Assembly (NCBI RefSeq): GCF_025452195.1
Contig: NZ_CP104973.1
Location: 2,091,001 to 2,155,000 of the forward strand
Reading direction: 5' to 3'
Length of the DNA stretch: 64,000 nucleotides
Source: Phyllobacterium zundukense
Lineage (GTDB): Bacteria; Pseudomonadota; Alphaproteobacteria; Rhizobiales; Rhizobiaceae
The position numbers and the translations under genes are program-made. Positions 45,361 to 54,004 of this stretch are shown here, in pieces. The notes below the pieces were generated by a model that worked only from the letters and a program-made list of their open reading frames with translations, had not been told where the DNA came from and searched no databases. The first letter of the stretch is position 1, and every line of letters begins with the position of its first letter.

Positions 45361-47268
45361 ATGGATGTCGGTCTGACCACGCTTGAGGAGAAGGACATCT
45401 CCAGGCATCTTGCCGTCGCACAGGCAATGGTGACGCGGTTTATCTCGCTGGATAGCGGCGAGAAGTCCGGTACCGAAATTGCGGGCACCGGCAGACGTTT
45501 TGTTTCGACCGTTTCAACCGGCGGATTGCGCAAGACGCGTGAGGTGGAGCTTGCAAAAACGATCCAGTCTGTGCGTCCCGACGATCAGATGCTTTCGATT
45601 GCCCAACACACGTTGCTGTTTCGGGCACGGCGCGGGGTTGCTGTTGCGCTGGCGGTTGCCGATGTTTTCGGCCGACAGAGTGACCTTGAAAGCCTGATGG
45701 CGCGCAACGCTTCCGCCCCGTTACAGGGTGAAGAGGCTAGCCATTTCAAGCGGCTTTTGTCAGCCGCGGCTTACATTGCAGCTTTCGCCTTTACCGCCTA
45801 TCTCGCGCAATTGATCGAAGCTGATTCAGAGCCAGCCAACGATATGAGCGAGCCGGATTTCGTATTCGATACGGCACAAGACGCGTTGAAATCGGTGATT
45901 GCTGGGCTCGATCGTGCAATTTCCGGCGCGAGCGATGAGCAGGCGATGCTGGCGCGCGCCAAAGCCTTTTCGGCGCTTGCCATCGAAGGGCTTTTGCAGC
46001 GCAAGGGGCGATTTGACGGGCTTGGCAGTTTCGAGGATATGCACCTGCGGCTAGACAGCGATGACTTCACGCTGGACGGCTTCGATGTTGCGCCATCGAA
46101 AAAACGTACGCCGCTGGTGATGACATTTAAGAAACCGAATGAAGTCGTTGGCAACCACATCGCCAAGTTTCAGGCCCTGAAGCTCTCCAAGATGCTGATG
46201 GCGTATGATTTCGACCGGCAGCTCAATCCGTTTGTCGAGTTGGGCGGCTTCTTGTTCACGTTCATCGGTGACGGCGCGCCGGGTACAGGCAAGACCACGC
46301 TGATCCAAATGATCGCTGGGTTGGTCAATGATTATTGCCAGGTCGCAGGTTACGCCTTTCATTATGAGAATTTCGGCGTAGACCAGATATCGTCGTATCA
46401 GGGCAAATCCGGACAGAACTGCAAGCAATTCGTGACCAATGTGCTCAATCCGCGCGTGATCGGGTTCGGTACGATCGACGACATCGATCAGGTCGCAGCA
46501 AAGCGTTCGGATGACCGCGCCTCTTCGGGCCAGCACGAGATCACCGGAGTGCTAATGGAAGCTTTTTCCGGCGCCTCCACCGTTGTTCGTGGCAATTGTT
46601 CCTTCGGCATGTTCTCCAACTATCCAGAAAACGTCGATGACGCGCTACGGCAGCGGGCAGGGGCTCGATGGCTGGTCGACGGGCCGCAGACACGCGACGA
46701 TTACATCGATATCTTTGCGCTGCTGGCAGGCAAAAACCACAAGATACCGCTGGGCGACCACAAGCTTTTTGAAGCGCAACAGATCGAACGGGCGGTGGAG
46801 ACCGCCTATGATGAATTGTCTGAGCCGCAGGAGGAGGGGCTCAAAGTGGTCTTCGATCGCTTCATTGCGGACAATGGCGAGCCAAAAACCCTATCCGATA
46901 TCGGTACCTATCTGCACATGATCAAGGAGCGTGAGCCACGCTTCACTGGCCGCGCCATCAAGAACGTCACCGACGCAATCAAAATGCGGGCGATGGATGT
47001 GGAACTGCCGGATGAATGGTTCGAAAAGCCCGAGACGTTCGTGCACAAGAGCTATGATGAAAAGAAGGCGATGATCGAGACGTTGCGCAAGCCCTTCACA
47101 ATGGAGATGGTGCTTCAGGAAACCAACCGATATGCGGATTCGGAATTCCGCTACGCCGACAAGTCCGATGATGCGGCCGTGGACAAGATGGTGCGGGACG
47201 CGAGGTTGCGCGAGCGGGCAGTGCGGGAAGTCGAAGCGCTCAAGGCCAAAGGGCAATGGGACGTCTGA
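45361..47268 (+). CDS. AAA+ ATPase of unknown role
   Basis: 635 aa. The N-terminal 280 residues are mostly helical and unassigned. The AAA+ core follows: Walker A GDGAPGTGKTTL (about 303-313), Walker B in VIGFGTIDDIDQVA (about 366-377), sensor 1 in NCSFGMFSNYPENVD and arginine finger region ALRQRAGARW (about 428-437), then a helical lid. The C-terminus is Arg/Lys/Glu-rich. It is not a clear Lon, ClpX, FtsH or MoxR; the insertion after Walker A with FGVDQISSYQGKSG is distinctive. It is the engine of the operon and overlaps the next gene by one base. Confidence 0.87.
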   Translation: MDVGLTTLEEKDISRHLAVAQAMVTRFISLDSGEKSGTEIAGTGRRFVSTVSTGGLRKTREVELAKTIQSVRPDDQMLSIAQHTLLFRARRGVAVALAVADVFGRQSDLESLMARNASAPLQGEEASHFKRLLSAAAYIAAFAFTAYLAQLIEADSEPANDMSEPDFVFDTAQDALKSVIAGLDRAISGASDEQAMLARAKAFSALAIEGLLQRKGRFDGLGSFEDMHLRLDSDDFTLDGFDVAPSKKRTPLVMTFKKPNEVVGNHIAKFQALKLSKMLMAYDFDRQLNPFVELGGFLFTFIGDGAPGTGKTTLIQMIAGLVNDYCQVAGYAFHYENFGVDQISSYQGKSGQNCKQFVTNVLNPRVIGFGTIDDIDQVAAKRSDDRASSGQHEITGVLMEAFSGASTVVRGNCSFGMFSNYPENVDDALRQRAGARWLVDGPQTRDDYIDIFALLAGKNHKIPLGDHKLFEAQQIERAVETAYDELSEPQEEGLKVVFDRFIADNGEPKTLSDIGTYLHMIKEREPRFTGRAIKNVTDAIKMRAMDVELPDEWFEKPETFVHKSYDEKKAMIETLRKPFTMEMVLQETNRYADSEFRYADKSDDAAVDKMVRDARLRERAVREVEALKAKGQWDV

Positions 47269-48551
47269 TGGACCTTCTCTACGAAAACGAGCTGATCTTT
47301 GGGCGCCTGCTGACGATCGACCAGCCGCACCTGATAGAGCGCTATAATCGTGCGCTGAAATCCTTCGGTTTTCCTGCGACGAAACTGAAGAAATTCAACA
47401 TCGACAGGACCGGCTTCTCGCCGGAAATCGCCAAGGAGCTGAAGGCCCCGTCTTATCTCGATCCAAATGGCGTCAACCGGCGGTTTATCATCTTGACGCC
47501 GGCGCAGGCGGATTTGCCGGTCGTGCACACGCAATTTTCCAATACATCGCAACTGATGTACGAGTTTTTCACCAGCAATTCCCGCGCGATAAATGCACTG
47601 ACGATCAAGGATGTACTCTACGGCGAGATCGAGGATAGCGTTTCCGTCGTAAATGACATCGAGGATCTACTGTCGATCAACCAGGTGGAGTTCCGCGTGC
47701 TCTCGGCGGAAAACGTCATGGGGCAGGCGGCCGAACTGAGGCTGCTGGTTGACAGGCTGGAGGACGAGCCCGACGCCTGGCGCAACAACGAGCTCATCAA
47801 CCGCATGGTGGAACTCGCCAAGGTCACCGGTGATATCCGGGAGAATTCGCTGGTGCCGGACAAGGTGATATTCCGGCATCGCGCCTTCTGGACCAGCCAT
47901 TTCGGCGGTGTTTTCATCTTTGTCGACGACAATACGACAACCGTCATCGGCGATCCGTCGGCACCGGGATTCCGGCGTTCGCGGCCGTGGCAGGTGAATT
48001 ATATTTCCATCAAGGATGCCGAGCAGGTCTTTCAGTTCCTCGCTTCGACCGGGCGCATCGAACTGCCGCGCGCCTCATGGATCGAGCAGTCCGGCTATCT
48101 GGAAAATCGCGGCGAGATGATCATCCGGCATTTGATCCAGTCATTGGAGCCGGAAAGAGACCTGACCAACATCGACCGGATTTGGCTGCAGACGTGGATT
48201 CACGCCAATGCCAGCTTGATCAATCATGATGGCACGTGGCCATTCCTCAATGCGGTCAAACGTGAGATCGGCCAGACCGGGCAGCTCAACATGGTGGAAA
48301 TCGATCCGAGGCGCCGGTTTCTTGTCATACGCGCCTTGCCACGCCACCCGGACGCCTGGCTGGTCAACCACCTCATCAGCGATTTCGTGCCTTGGGATTT
48401 CCTGTCGCGCTATGTCTTCAACAAGCCGGGATTCTTTGCAGACTATGAGGGCTGGAGCCCCCCTTATCAGGCCCACGTCGTCGAGACTCTGAAGACGATT
48501 TATCTGAAGGATAAGGAGGGATTGAGAAAGAGGCTGTATGGGCTCGAATAA
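47268..48551 (+). CDS. DUF6638-like protein
   Basis: 427 aa from ATG 47268, which overlaps the ATPase stop as TGATG; ATG 47256 would add four residues. It is soluble, beginning MDLLYENELIFGRLL, with YLDPNGVNRRFIILTPAQADLPVVHTQFSNTSQLMYEFF. The C-terminal WDFLSRYVFNKPGFFADYEGW is followed by QAHVVETLKTIYLKDKEGLRKRLYGLE. I associate the start pattern with DUF6638, a family without a known function. It is translationally coupled to the ATPase. Confidence 0.78.
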   Translation: MDLLYENELIFGRLLTIDQPHLIERYNRALKSFGFPATKLKKFNIDRTGFSPEIAKELKAPSYLDPNGVNRRFIILTPAQADLPVVHTQFSNTSQLMYEFFTSNSRAINALTIKDVLYGEIEDSVSVVNDIEDLLSINQVEFRVLSAENVMGQAAELRLLVDRLEDEPDAWRNNELINRMVELAKVTGDIRENSLVPDKVIFRHRAFWTSHFGGVFIFVDDNTTTVIGDPSAPGFRRSRPWQVNYISIKDAEQVFQFLASTGRIELPRASWIEQSGYLENRGEMIIRHLIQSLEPERDLTNIDRIWLQTWIHANASLINHDGTWPFLNAVKREIGQTGQLNMVEIDPRRRFLVIRALPRHPDAWLVNHLISDFVPWDFLSRYVFNKPGFFADYEGWSPPYQAHVVETLKTIYLKDKEGLRKRLYGLE

Positions 48552-48560
48552 GGTCGAGGG

Positions 48561-48752
48561 AAGGCGAAATTGTCGCTGCCGTCACCGCCAGCTACGATCT
48601 GCTCATGCGAAAACAAGCCACGTTGTCCGCAGAGGAATTTTTGGGCCGGTCGGATTTCTATCTCGCAGGAACACATTGTCCATTTTCCCGAAACAACCTA
48701 TGTGGATGACAGGGAAGGGCTGCGGAGGCGGCTTAATGGACTTGGACAGTAA
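48561..48752 (+). pseudogene. decayed C-terminal copy of the DUF6638-like gene
   Basis: The gap between the DUF6638-like and DUF2333 genes still encodes protein-like sequence. One frame ends QEHIVHFPETTYVDDREGL then RRRLNGLGQ, matching the C-terminus of the preceding gene at 14 of 26 positions. The stretch before it (AAVTASYDLLMRKQATLSAEEFLGRSDFYL) lies in another frame. There is no good start codon. Confidence 0.55.
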
Positions 48753-48763
48753 CGAGGAACAGG

Positions 48764-49897
48764 ATGCTCGAGCCCGTGATCAATTTTTTCAGCCGTATTT
48801 TCTATTACATCGGACGCGGTATCGGCTTCGTCATCGGCATCATTCTCTTGCCGTTTATTTGGGCCGGTCGTTGGTATGGCCAGCGCGGAATTATCCTCAA
48901 GGCCGTTGTTGGTCTGGCAGTGCTTGTATGGCTCGGTCTGTACGGCTACTTCTTCTACAATACGCAGGTCTGGAAGAATTTTAACCCCGATTACATCGCC
49001 TCGTACAATTTCAAAAACCTGACTGTTCCGGTAGGCGAGCCGGTTCCTTCACCGACGCAAGCTGCCGATACGGGCGCAGCGAAGACCTGCGCGCGCTCGG
49101 CCATCGTGCAGGTGACCGCAGACCTTACGGATTTCAACGTCAACCAGAATGCGTGGATTTCCTCCATGCTTTTGTACAAGCTCGGGTTCTTCGGCGTCGA
49201 TTGGGACAATACGCCCTTCCTCGATAACAAGGCATCATTCCAGCGCGGCATCAACAATGCTGTGCGCCGTACGGCTGTGGAACTCGTCGACACGCTTGGC
49301 CGTGTGCGTGGTACGTCTCAGATCGATGCGGATCTGCAGAAGGCGCGCGGCAACCTGCAATTTACCGAGGATGCCTGGTATTTTGGCTTCAACCCCTTTG
49401 GTCCGAAGACGCCGACGCCGAGTTACTATCGCTCGGCGGTCAGGGATCTGCGTGCGTTCAATACCAAGCTCGAGTCGTGCAATGCCATCTTCGATGCGCG
49501 TGCCGATAATCTTATCCAGTTCATCGACCGTATCGCCAACGATATCGGCGCGACGTCGGCCATTTTGAAAGATCGTTCGGAAAACAACAATTATGGCTGG
49601 TTTGACACCCGCGCCGACGACCGTTTCTGGTTCGCCTATGGCCAGCTCTATGCCTATTACGGCCTGATGAATGCAGCTCAGCTGGATTTCAAACAGGTGC
49701 TCGATGAAAAGCACCTGACTCCGCTCTGGGATGCTATGGACGGGCAACTTCGTTCGGCCTTGAACATCAAGCCGTGGATCATCGCCAACGGCAGCGAAGG
49801 CGGCTGGTTGTTACCCAACCATCTGACAACGATGGGTTTTTATATTTTGCGCGTGCGCTCAAACCTGATCGACATCAAGCAGGTGCTGCAGCAATAG
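48764..49897 (+). CDS. DUF2333 family membrane protein
   Basis: 377 aa. Two N-terminal hydrophobic segments (about 19-35, IGFVIGIILLPFIWAG, and 46-66, LKAVVGLAVLVWLGLYGYFF) anchor a large domain that is probably periplasmic. Conserved stretches are QNAWISSMLLYKLGFFGVDWDNTPFLDNKASFQRG and NNYGWFDTRADDRFWFAYGQLYAYYGL. GAGGAAC precedes ATG 48764. As the last gene it may tie the cytoplasmic ATPase components to the envelope (inference). Two hairpins follow. Confidence 0.85.
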   Translation: MLEPVINFFSRIFYYIGRGIGFVIGIILLPFIWAGRWYGQRGIILKAVVGLAVLVWLGLYGYFFYNTQVWKNFNPDYIASYNFKNLTVPVGEPVPSPTQAADTGAAKTCARSAIVQVTADLTDFNVNQNAWISSMLLYKLGFFGVDWDNTPFLDNKASFQRGINNAVRRTAVELVDTLGRVRGTSQIDADLQKARGNLQFTEDAWYFGFNPFGPKTPTPSYYRSAVRDLRAFNTKLESCNAIFDARADNLIQFIDRIANDIGATSAILKDRSENNNYGWFDTRADDRFWFAYGQLYAYYGLMNAAQLDFKQVLDEKHLTPLWDAMDGQLRSALNIKPWIIANGSEGGWLLPNHLTTMGFYILRVRSNLIDIKQVLQQ

Positions 49898-49937
49898 TGG
49901 ACTTGGGTTTGTAAACTGCTATACTGGCGTTGGAGCA

Positions 49938-49959
49938 GGGACGAGCTTTCGCCCGTCCC
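49938..49959 (+). terminator. terminator of the AAA+ ATPase operon
   Basis: GGGACG (49938-49943) and CGTCCC (49954-49959), extended by GC pairs, followed by CTTTCCT. Confidence 0.75.
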
Positions 49960-49979
49960 CTTTCCTAGTTAATTGAATT

Positions 49980-50015
49980 GGATCCGGATGATCACTTGCC
50001 AGCGAGTCCGGATCC
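49980..50015. terminator. second hairpin downstream of the AAA+ operon
   Basis: Perfect 9-bp arms GGATCCGGA (49980-49988) and TCCGGATCC (50007-50015) followed by TTTT, with a third small hairpin (TTGGAGG / CCTCCAA) at about 50097-50120. The rest of 49960-50242 holds no convincing gene. Confidence 0.5.
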
Positions 50016-50242
50016 TTTTCACAACCAGGGTGATGCTCAGCGGTTTAAACCACATCACTTCACCTCCAAATCCGAACGACAAGGCTGTTGCCGCAGTTGG
50101 AGGAGCCTATCGCCTCCAATGCACTGCTGGCCCGGTACTGCTGCTTTTGCCGTTGAACGTCATCTACATGGCGTTAATTGTCGCACACTACAACGAATGT
50201 GCGGTTGCCAAATTTATGTGGTGAGTTGCGGGCTATCGGCAC

Positions 50243-50704
50243 TCAAACCGGCAAGCTTGATGTTTCCTTGACTTCTTCCATCACGGCGTAGGTGTGGCTT
50301 TCGCGGACGCCTGGCAGTGAAAGCAGCATATCGGAGAGAAAGCGCCGGTAATGCTCCATATCGGCAACGCGAGCCTTGATCAGATAGTCGAAGCCGCCGG
50401 CGACCATATGACATTCCATCACGTCCGGGTTACGGCGCGTAGCTGCGGCAAAGGTTGCGAAGACGTCCGGCGTGGTGCGATCAAGTTTGATCTCGACGAA
50501 TACAAGCATTGCACGATCGAGCTTTTTGGGCGACAATTTTGCCGTGTATCCAAGGATGTAGCCGTCTCGGGAAAGGCGCTTCACCCGTTCTGTCGTGGCG
50601 GTTTGTGACAGGCTGATGCGCTCGGACAATTCCGTGTTCGTCAAGCGTCCATCCTTTTGCAGCTCGCGCAATATTCTGCGATCGAGACTGTCCAAATTTT
50701 TCAT
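50243..50704 (-). CDS. putR: Lrp/AsnC family regulator of proline use
   Basis: 153 aa from ATG 50704. The N-terminal helix-turn-helix is LDRRILRELQKDGRLTNTELSERISLSQTATTERVKRLSRDGYI; the C-terminal RAM domain has MECHMVAGGFDYLIKARV. It is divergent from putA, the arrangement of PutR in rhizobia and Agrobacterium, where it activates putA in response to proline. PutA here lacks its own DNA-binding domain, which supports this role. Confidence 0.87.
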   Translation of the reverse strand: MKNLDSLDRRILRELQKDGRLTNTELSERISLSQTATTERVKRLSRDGYILGYTAKLSPKKLDRAMLVFVEIKLDRTTPDVFATFAAATRRNPDVMECHMVAGGFDYLIKARVADMEHYRRFLSDMLLSLPGVRESHTYAVMEEVKETSSLPV

Positions 50705-50744
50705 CGCTAAAATATTCCCCATTCATAGTTTTTTACACGCATTC

Positions 50745-50764
50745 TCTCACATTCATTGGTGAGA
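50745..50764. promoter_or_regulatory. inverted repeat in the putR-putA intergenic region, candidate PutR operator
   Basis: TCTCAC (50745-50750) and GTGAGA (50759-50764) around an eight-base AT-rich spacer, 41 bases from the putR start and 49 from putA. The shape fits an Lrp-type site. Confidence 0.55.
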
Positions 50765-50813
50765 ATACCTGAGTAGATTAGATTATATGGGAAAATCAAT
50801 AAGGGGAAGCCTG

Positions 50814-53800
50814 ATGACCGCACCATTGCCGTCTACCAATGATTTTTCTGCACCATATGCCGTCGATGACCAAGCGTTGGTTGCCTCGTTGCTTAAGTCC
50901 ATAACGCTACCGGAAGACGTCAACCGTCGCATCGATGCCCGGGCCAGCAAATATATCACGACGATCCGCAAGGAAGCGAGCGGTATCGGTGGGGTTGAGG
51001 ATTTCTTGCGGGAATATGGTTTGTCGACCCGCGAGGGTCTAGCGCTCATGGTGCTGGCGGAAGCCTTGCTGCGCGTGCCGGACGCGGCTACGCAGGACAA
51101 GCTGATCGAGGATAAACTGAAGCAAGGTCATTGGTCAGAGCATGAGCCGAGCGGCGATACATGGTTCGTTTCAGCATCCGCCTGGGCGCTTGGTCTCTCA
51201 GCGAAGGTCATCAAGCCGGGCGAAACTCCAGAGGGCGTGCTTTCCTCGCTGGTCAAACGGATTGGCCTGCCGACTGTCCGTACCGCGACGAAGCAGGCCA
51301 TGCGCTATCTCGGACACCACTTCGTCTTGGGTGAAACGATCAAGGATGCGCTGAAACGCGCCGGCACCAATGAGGCCAAGGGGTATCGCCATTCCTTCGA
51401 TATGTTGGGCGAAGGAGCACGTACACGCAAGGATGCGCAGGGCTATTTCAAATCCTATGCGGACGCCATCGATGCGATCGGCCGGGCTACCGGCAACAAG
51501 AAACTCCCGGATCGCATGGGGATTTCGGTCAAGCTCTCGGCGCTGCATCCGCGGTATCTGGCGACACATCATGATCAGGTCATGGCCGAGCTGGTACCCG
51601 ATCTTCTGGCTCTTGCGCAAAAGGCGAAGTCTTACGATCTTAATTTCACCGTCGACGCGGAAGAGGCCGACAGGCTGGAACTCTCGCTTGATGTGATCGA
51701 CCGGGTGTTCGCCGATCCTTCGCTGGATGGCTGGGATGGGTTTGGCCTGGCCATTCAGGCCTACCAGAAGCGGGCGCTTGATGTGATCGATCACATCGAC
51801 CGGCTCGCGGCGCGGCACAACCGGAAGATGATGGTGCGTCTGGTCAAGGGGGCTTATTGGGATACGGAGGTGAAGCGGGCGCAGGAACGCGGGCTCGCCG
51901 ACTATCCGGTTTTTACCCGCAAACCAGCGACCGATGCGTCCTATCTCGCCTGTGCCAAGCGCATGCTCGATGCACGACCGCGTATCTTCCCGCAATTTGC
52001 TACGCATAATGCATTGACCGTGGCCATGATTCTGGAAATGGCAGGCGCCGACAAGAGCGGCTTCGAATTCCAGCGCCTGCACGGCATGGGCGAGAGTCTT
52101 TACAAGCAGATCACGGAGAAGAACGACAAGATCGCCTGCCGGATTTATGCGCCCGTTGGCGGCTATCGCGATCTTCTCGCCTATCTTGTGCGCCGTCTTC
52201 TCGAAAACGGTGCAAACTCGTCGTTTGTCTCCGTGGTTGGCGACAACAATATACCGATTTCGGAGTTGTTGATAAGGCCGGCCGAGAAACTGAACGATGG
52301 CAAGGGCTATCGCCATCCGAACATCCCTTTGCCGTTAAAGCTCTATGGCAAACGCACCAACTCCGCCGGCCTCGAACTTGGCGACCGCAAGGAATTGGCA
52401 GCTCTGATGTCTGGAATTGCCAAGGCATCGACGACTGTCAAAGCCGTCCCGTTGATCGAAGGCGTGAAGCCATCCGGCAAGTCGCAGGATGTAGTCTCTC
52501 CGGTGAATGGCGCGACTGTTGGTACTGTGGTTTTTGCTACCGCTGAAGAGGCGGCCAAAGCCGTCGGTGTTGCGCGCAAGGGTTTCTCATCCTGGTCGCG
52601 TGTCCCGGTGGAAACGCGGGCCAAGGCGCTGGAAAAGGCGGGAGATATTCTGGAAGCCAATCGCGACCGCCTGCTTGATCTCCTGTCGCGTGAGGCTGGC
52701 AAAACAATCGATGATGGCATCGCAGAAATCCGCGAAGCCGTGGATTTCTGCCGCTACTACGCCGCCGAAGCCCGCAGACAGTTTGGTGTGGACAAAATCA
52801 TGCCGGGGCCGACCGGTGAGGACAACAAGTTGCGGCATCGCGGCCGCGGCGCATTCGTCTGCATCAGCCCATGGAATTTCCCACTGGCGATTTTCCTGGG
52901 CCAGGTGACAGCAGCGCTCGCTGCCGGCAATACTGTCTTGGCCAAGCCTGCCGAACAAACGCCGCTGATCGCCTATGCGGCTATTCGTGTCCTGTATGAG
53001 GCAGGTGTTCCCAAGGATGCTGTGCTCTATGTGCCAGGCGATGGCTCCGTCGGGGCGGCGCTGACCTCACATCCGGAAATCGCCGGTGTCGCCTTTACCG
53101 GCTCGACGGACACGGCCTGGGCTATCAACCGCACGCTGGCGGCGAAAAAGGGACCGATTGTTCCGCTGATCGCCGAGACCGGAGGCCTCAACGCGATGAT
53201 CGTCGATGCGACTGCTTTGTCAGAGCAGGTCGCGGACGATGTCGTCATGTCGGCTTTCCGTTCAGCCGGCCAGCGTTGCTCTGCCCTGCGCATTCTCTAT
53301 CTGCAGGAAGACATCGCCGACAACATGCTTGACATGATCGAGGGTGCAGCAAAGGAACTCACCTTGGGAGATCCTTCGTTGCCTTCGACGGACGTCGGGC
53401 CGATCATCGATCAGGCACAGCGCGATATGCTGACAGATCATATTGCGGCGATGCGGAAGTCTCAAAAAGTGCGCTTTGCGGGCGAAGCGCCGAAAGACGG
53501 CCTGTTTTTCGCGCCGCATATCGTGGAGCTCAACCGGGCGGAGGCGCTTGAGCGCGAGGTGTTTGGCCCTGTCCTGCATGTTGTTCGCTGGAAGGCCAAG
53601 GACCTCGACAAGGTGCTCGACCAGATTGCGTCGACCGGCTACGGCCTGACGTTCGGTTTGCACACCCGCATCGAAGCGACGGTAACCAAGATCATTGACC
53701 GCCTAGATATTGGTAATGTCTACGTCAACCGCAACACAATCGGCGCTGTTGTGGGTACGCAGCCTTTCGGTGGTTCCGGTCTTTCCGGCACCGGACCAAA

Positions 53801-53906
53801 GGCGGGCGGGCCTGCTTATCTGGCACGCTTTGCACTTGAGCAGGTTGTTTCCGTGAACACGGCTGCCGCTGGTGGGAATGCCAGCCTTATTGCCATGGGC
53901 GAATAG
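50814..53906 (+). CDS. putA: bifunctional proline dehydrogenase / P5C dehydrogenase
   Basis: 1030 aa converting proline to glutamate. A PRODH alpha domain and FAD-binding TIM barrel (about 60-500) contain MGISVKLSALHPRY and RLVKGAYWDTEVKRAQ. The aldehyde dehydrogenase domain (about 530-1000) has ISPWNFPLAIF, catalytic Glu in IAETGGLNAM and Cys in SAGQRCSALR. It lacks the N-terminal ribbon-helix-helix of E. coli PutA, so it is not an autogenous repressor. ATG 50814 follows AAGGGGAAG; ATG 50787 is possible but less well placed. A terminator follows. Confidence 0.96.
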   Translation: MTAPLPSTNDFSAPYAVDDQALVASLLKSITLPEDVNRRIDARASKYITTIRKEASGIGGVEDFLREYGLSTREGLALMVLAEALLRVPDAATQDKLIEDKLKQGHWSEHEPSGDTWFVSASAWALGLSAKVIKPGETPEGVLSSLVKRIGLPTVRTATKQAMRYLGHHFVLGETIKDALKRAGTNEAKGYRHSFDMLGEGARTRKDAQGYFKSYADAIDAIGRATGNKKLPDRMGISVKLSALHPRYLATHHDQVMAELVPDLLALAQKAKSYDLNFTVDAEEADRLELSLDVIDRVFADPSLDGWDGFGLAIQAYQKRALDVIDHIDRLAARHNRKMMVRLVKGAYWDTEVKRAQERGLADYPVFTRKPATDASYLACAKRMLDARPRIFPQFATHNALTVAMILEMAGADKSGFEFQRLHGMGESLYKQITEKNDKIACRIYAPVGGYRDLLAYLVRRLLENGANSSFVSVVGDNNIPISELLIRPAEKLNDGKGYRHPNIPLPLKLYGKRTNSAGLELGDRKELAALMSGIAKASTTVKAVPLIEGVKPSGKSQDVVSPVNGATVGTVVFATAEEAAKAVGVARKGFSSWSRVPVETRAKALEKAGDILEANRDRLLDLLSREAGKTIDDGIAEIREAVDFCRYYAAEARRQFGVDKIMPGPTGEDNKLRHRGRGAFVCISPWNFPLAIFLGQVTAALAAGNTVLAKPAEQTPLIAYAAIRVLYEAGVPKDAVLYVPGDGSVGAALTSHPEIAGVAFTGSTDTAWAINRTLAAKKGPIVPLIAETGGLNAMIVDATALSEQVADDVVMSAFRSAGQRCSALRILYLQEDIADNMLDMIEGAAKELTLGDPSLPSTDVGPIIDQAQRDMLTDHIAAMRKSQKVRFAGEAPKDGLFFAPHIVELNRAEALEREVFGPVLHVVRWKAKDLDKVLDQIASTGYGLTFGLHTRIEATVTKIIDRLDIGNVYVNRNTIGAVVGTQPFGGSGLSGTGPKAGGPAYLARFALEQVVSVNTAAAGGNASLIAMGE

Positions 53907-53926
53907 AGACGCTTGGCCTCAGCAAC

Positions 53927-53954
53927 TGGGGATAGTCCCTTCTGGCTATCCCCA
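53927..53954 (+). terminator. terminator of putA
   Basis: Perfect 9-bp stem TGGGGATAG (53927-53935) and CTATCCCCA (53946-53954), then TTTCG. Confidence 0.75.
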
Positions 53955-54004
53955 TTTCGCTTACACGATGCTATTTGACGTTCTCGAAACATTGGGGAAC
54001 GTCG

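Noticed and set aside
48538..48984. 148-aa frame spanning the DUF6638-DUF2333 junction
   Set aside because: It reads partly through the real DUF2333 gene in another frame; only the relic C-terminus inside it is meaningful.
49960..50242. Two overlapping 80-97-aa frames before putR
   Set aside because: No ribosome sites or family pattern; the region is mainly hairpins.
51198..52316. 372-aa open frame antisense to putA
   Set aside because: Biased composition, no recognisable family, opposite a fully conserved PutA domain.
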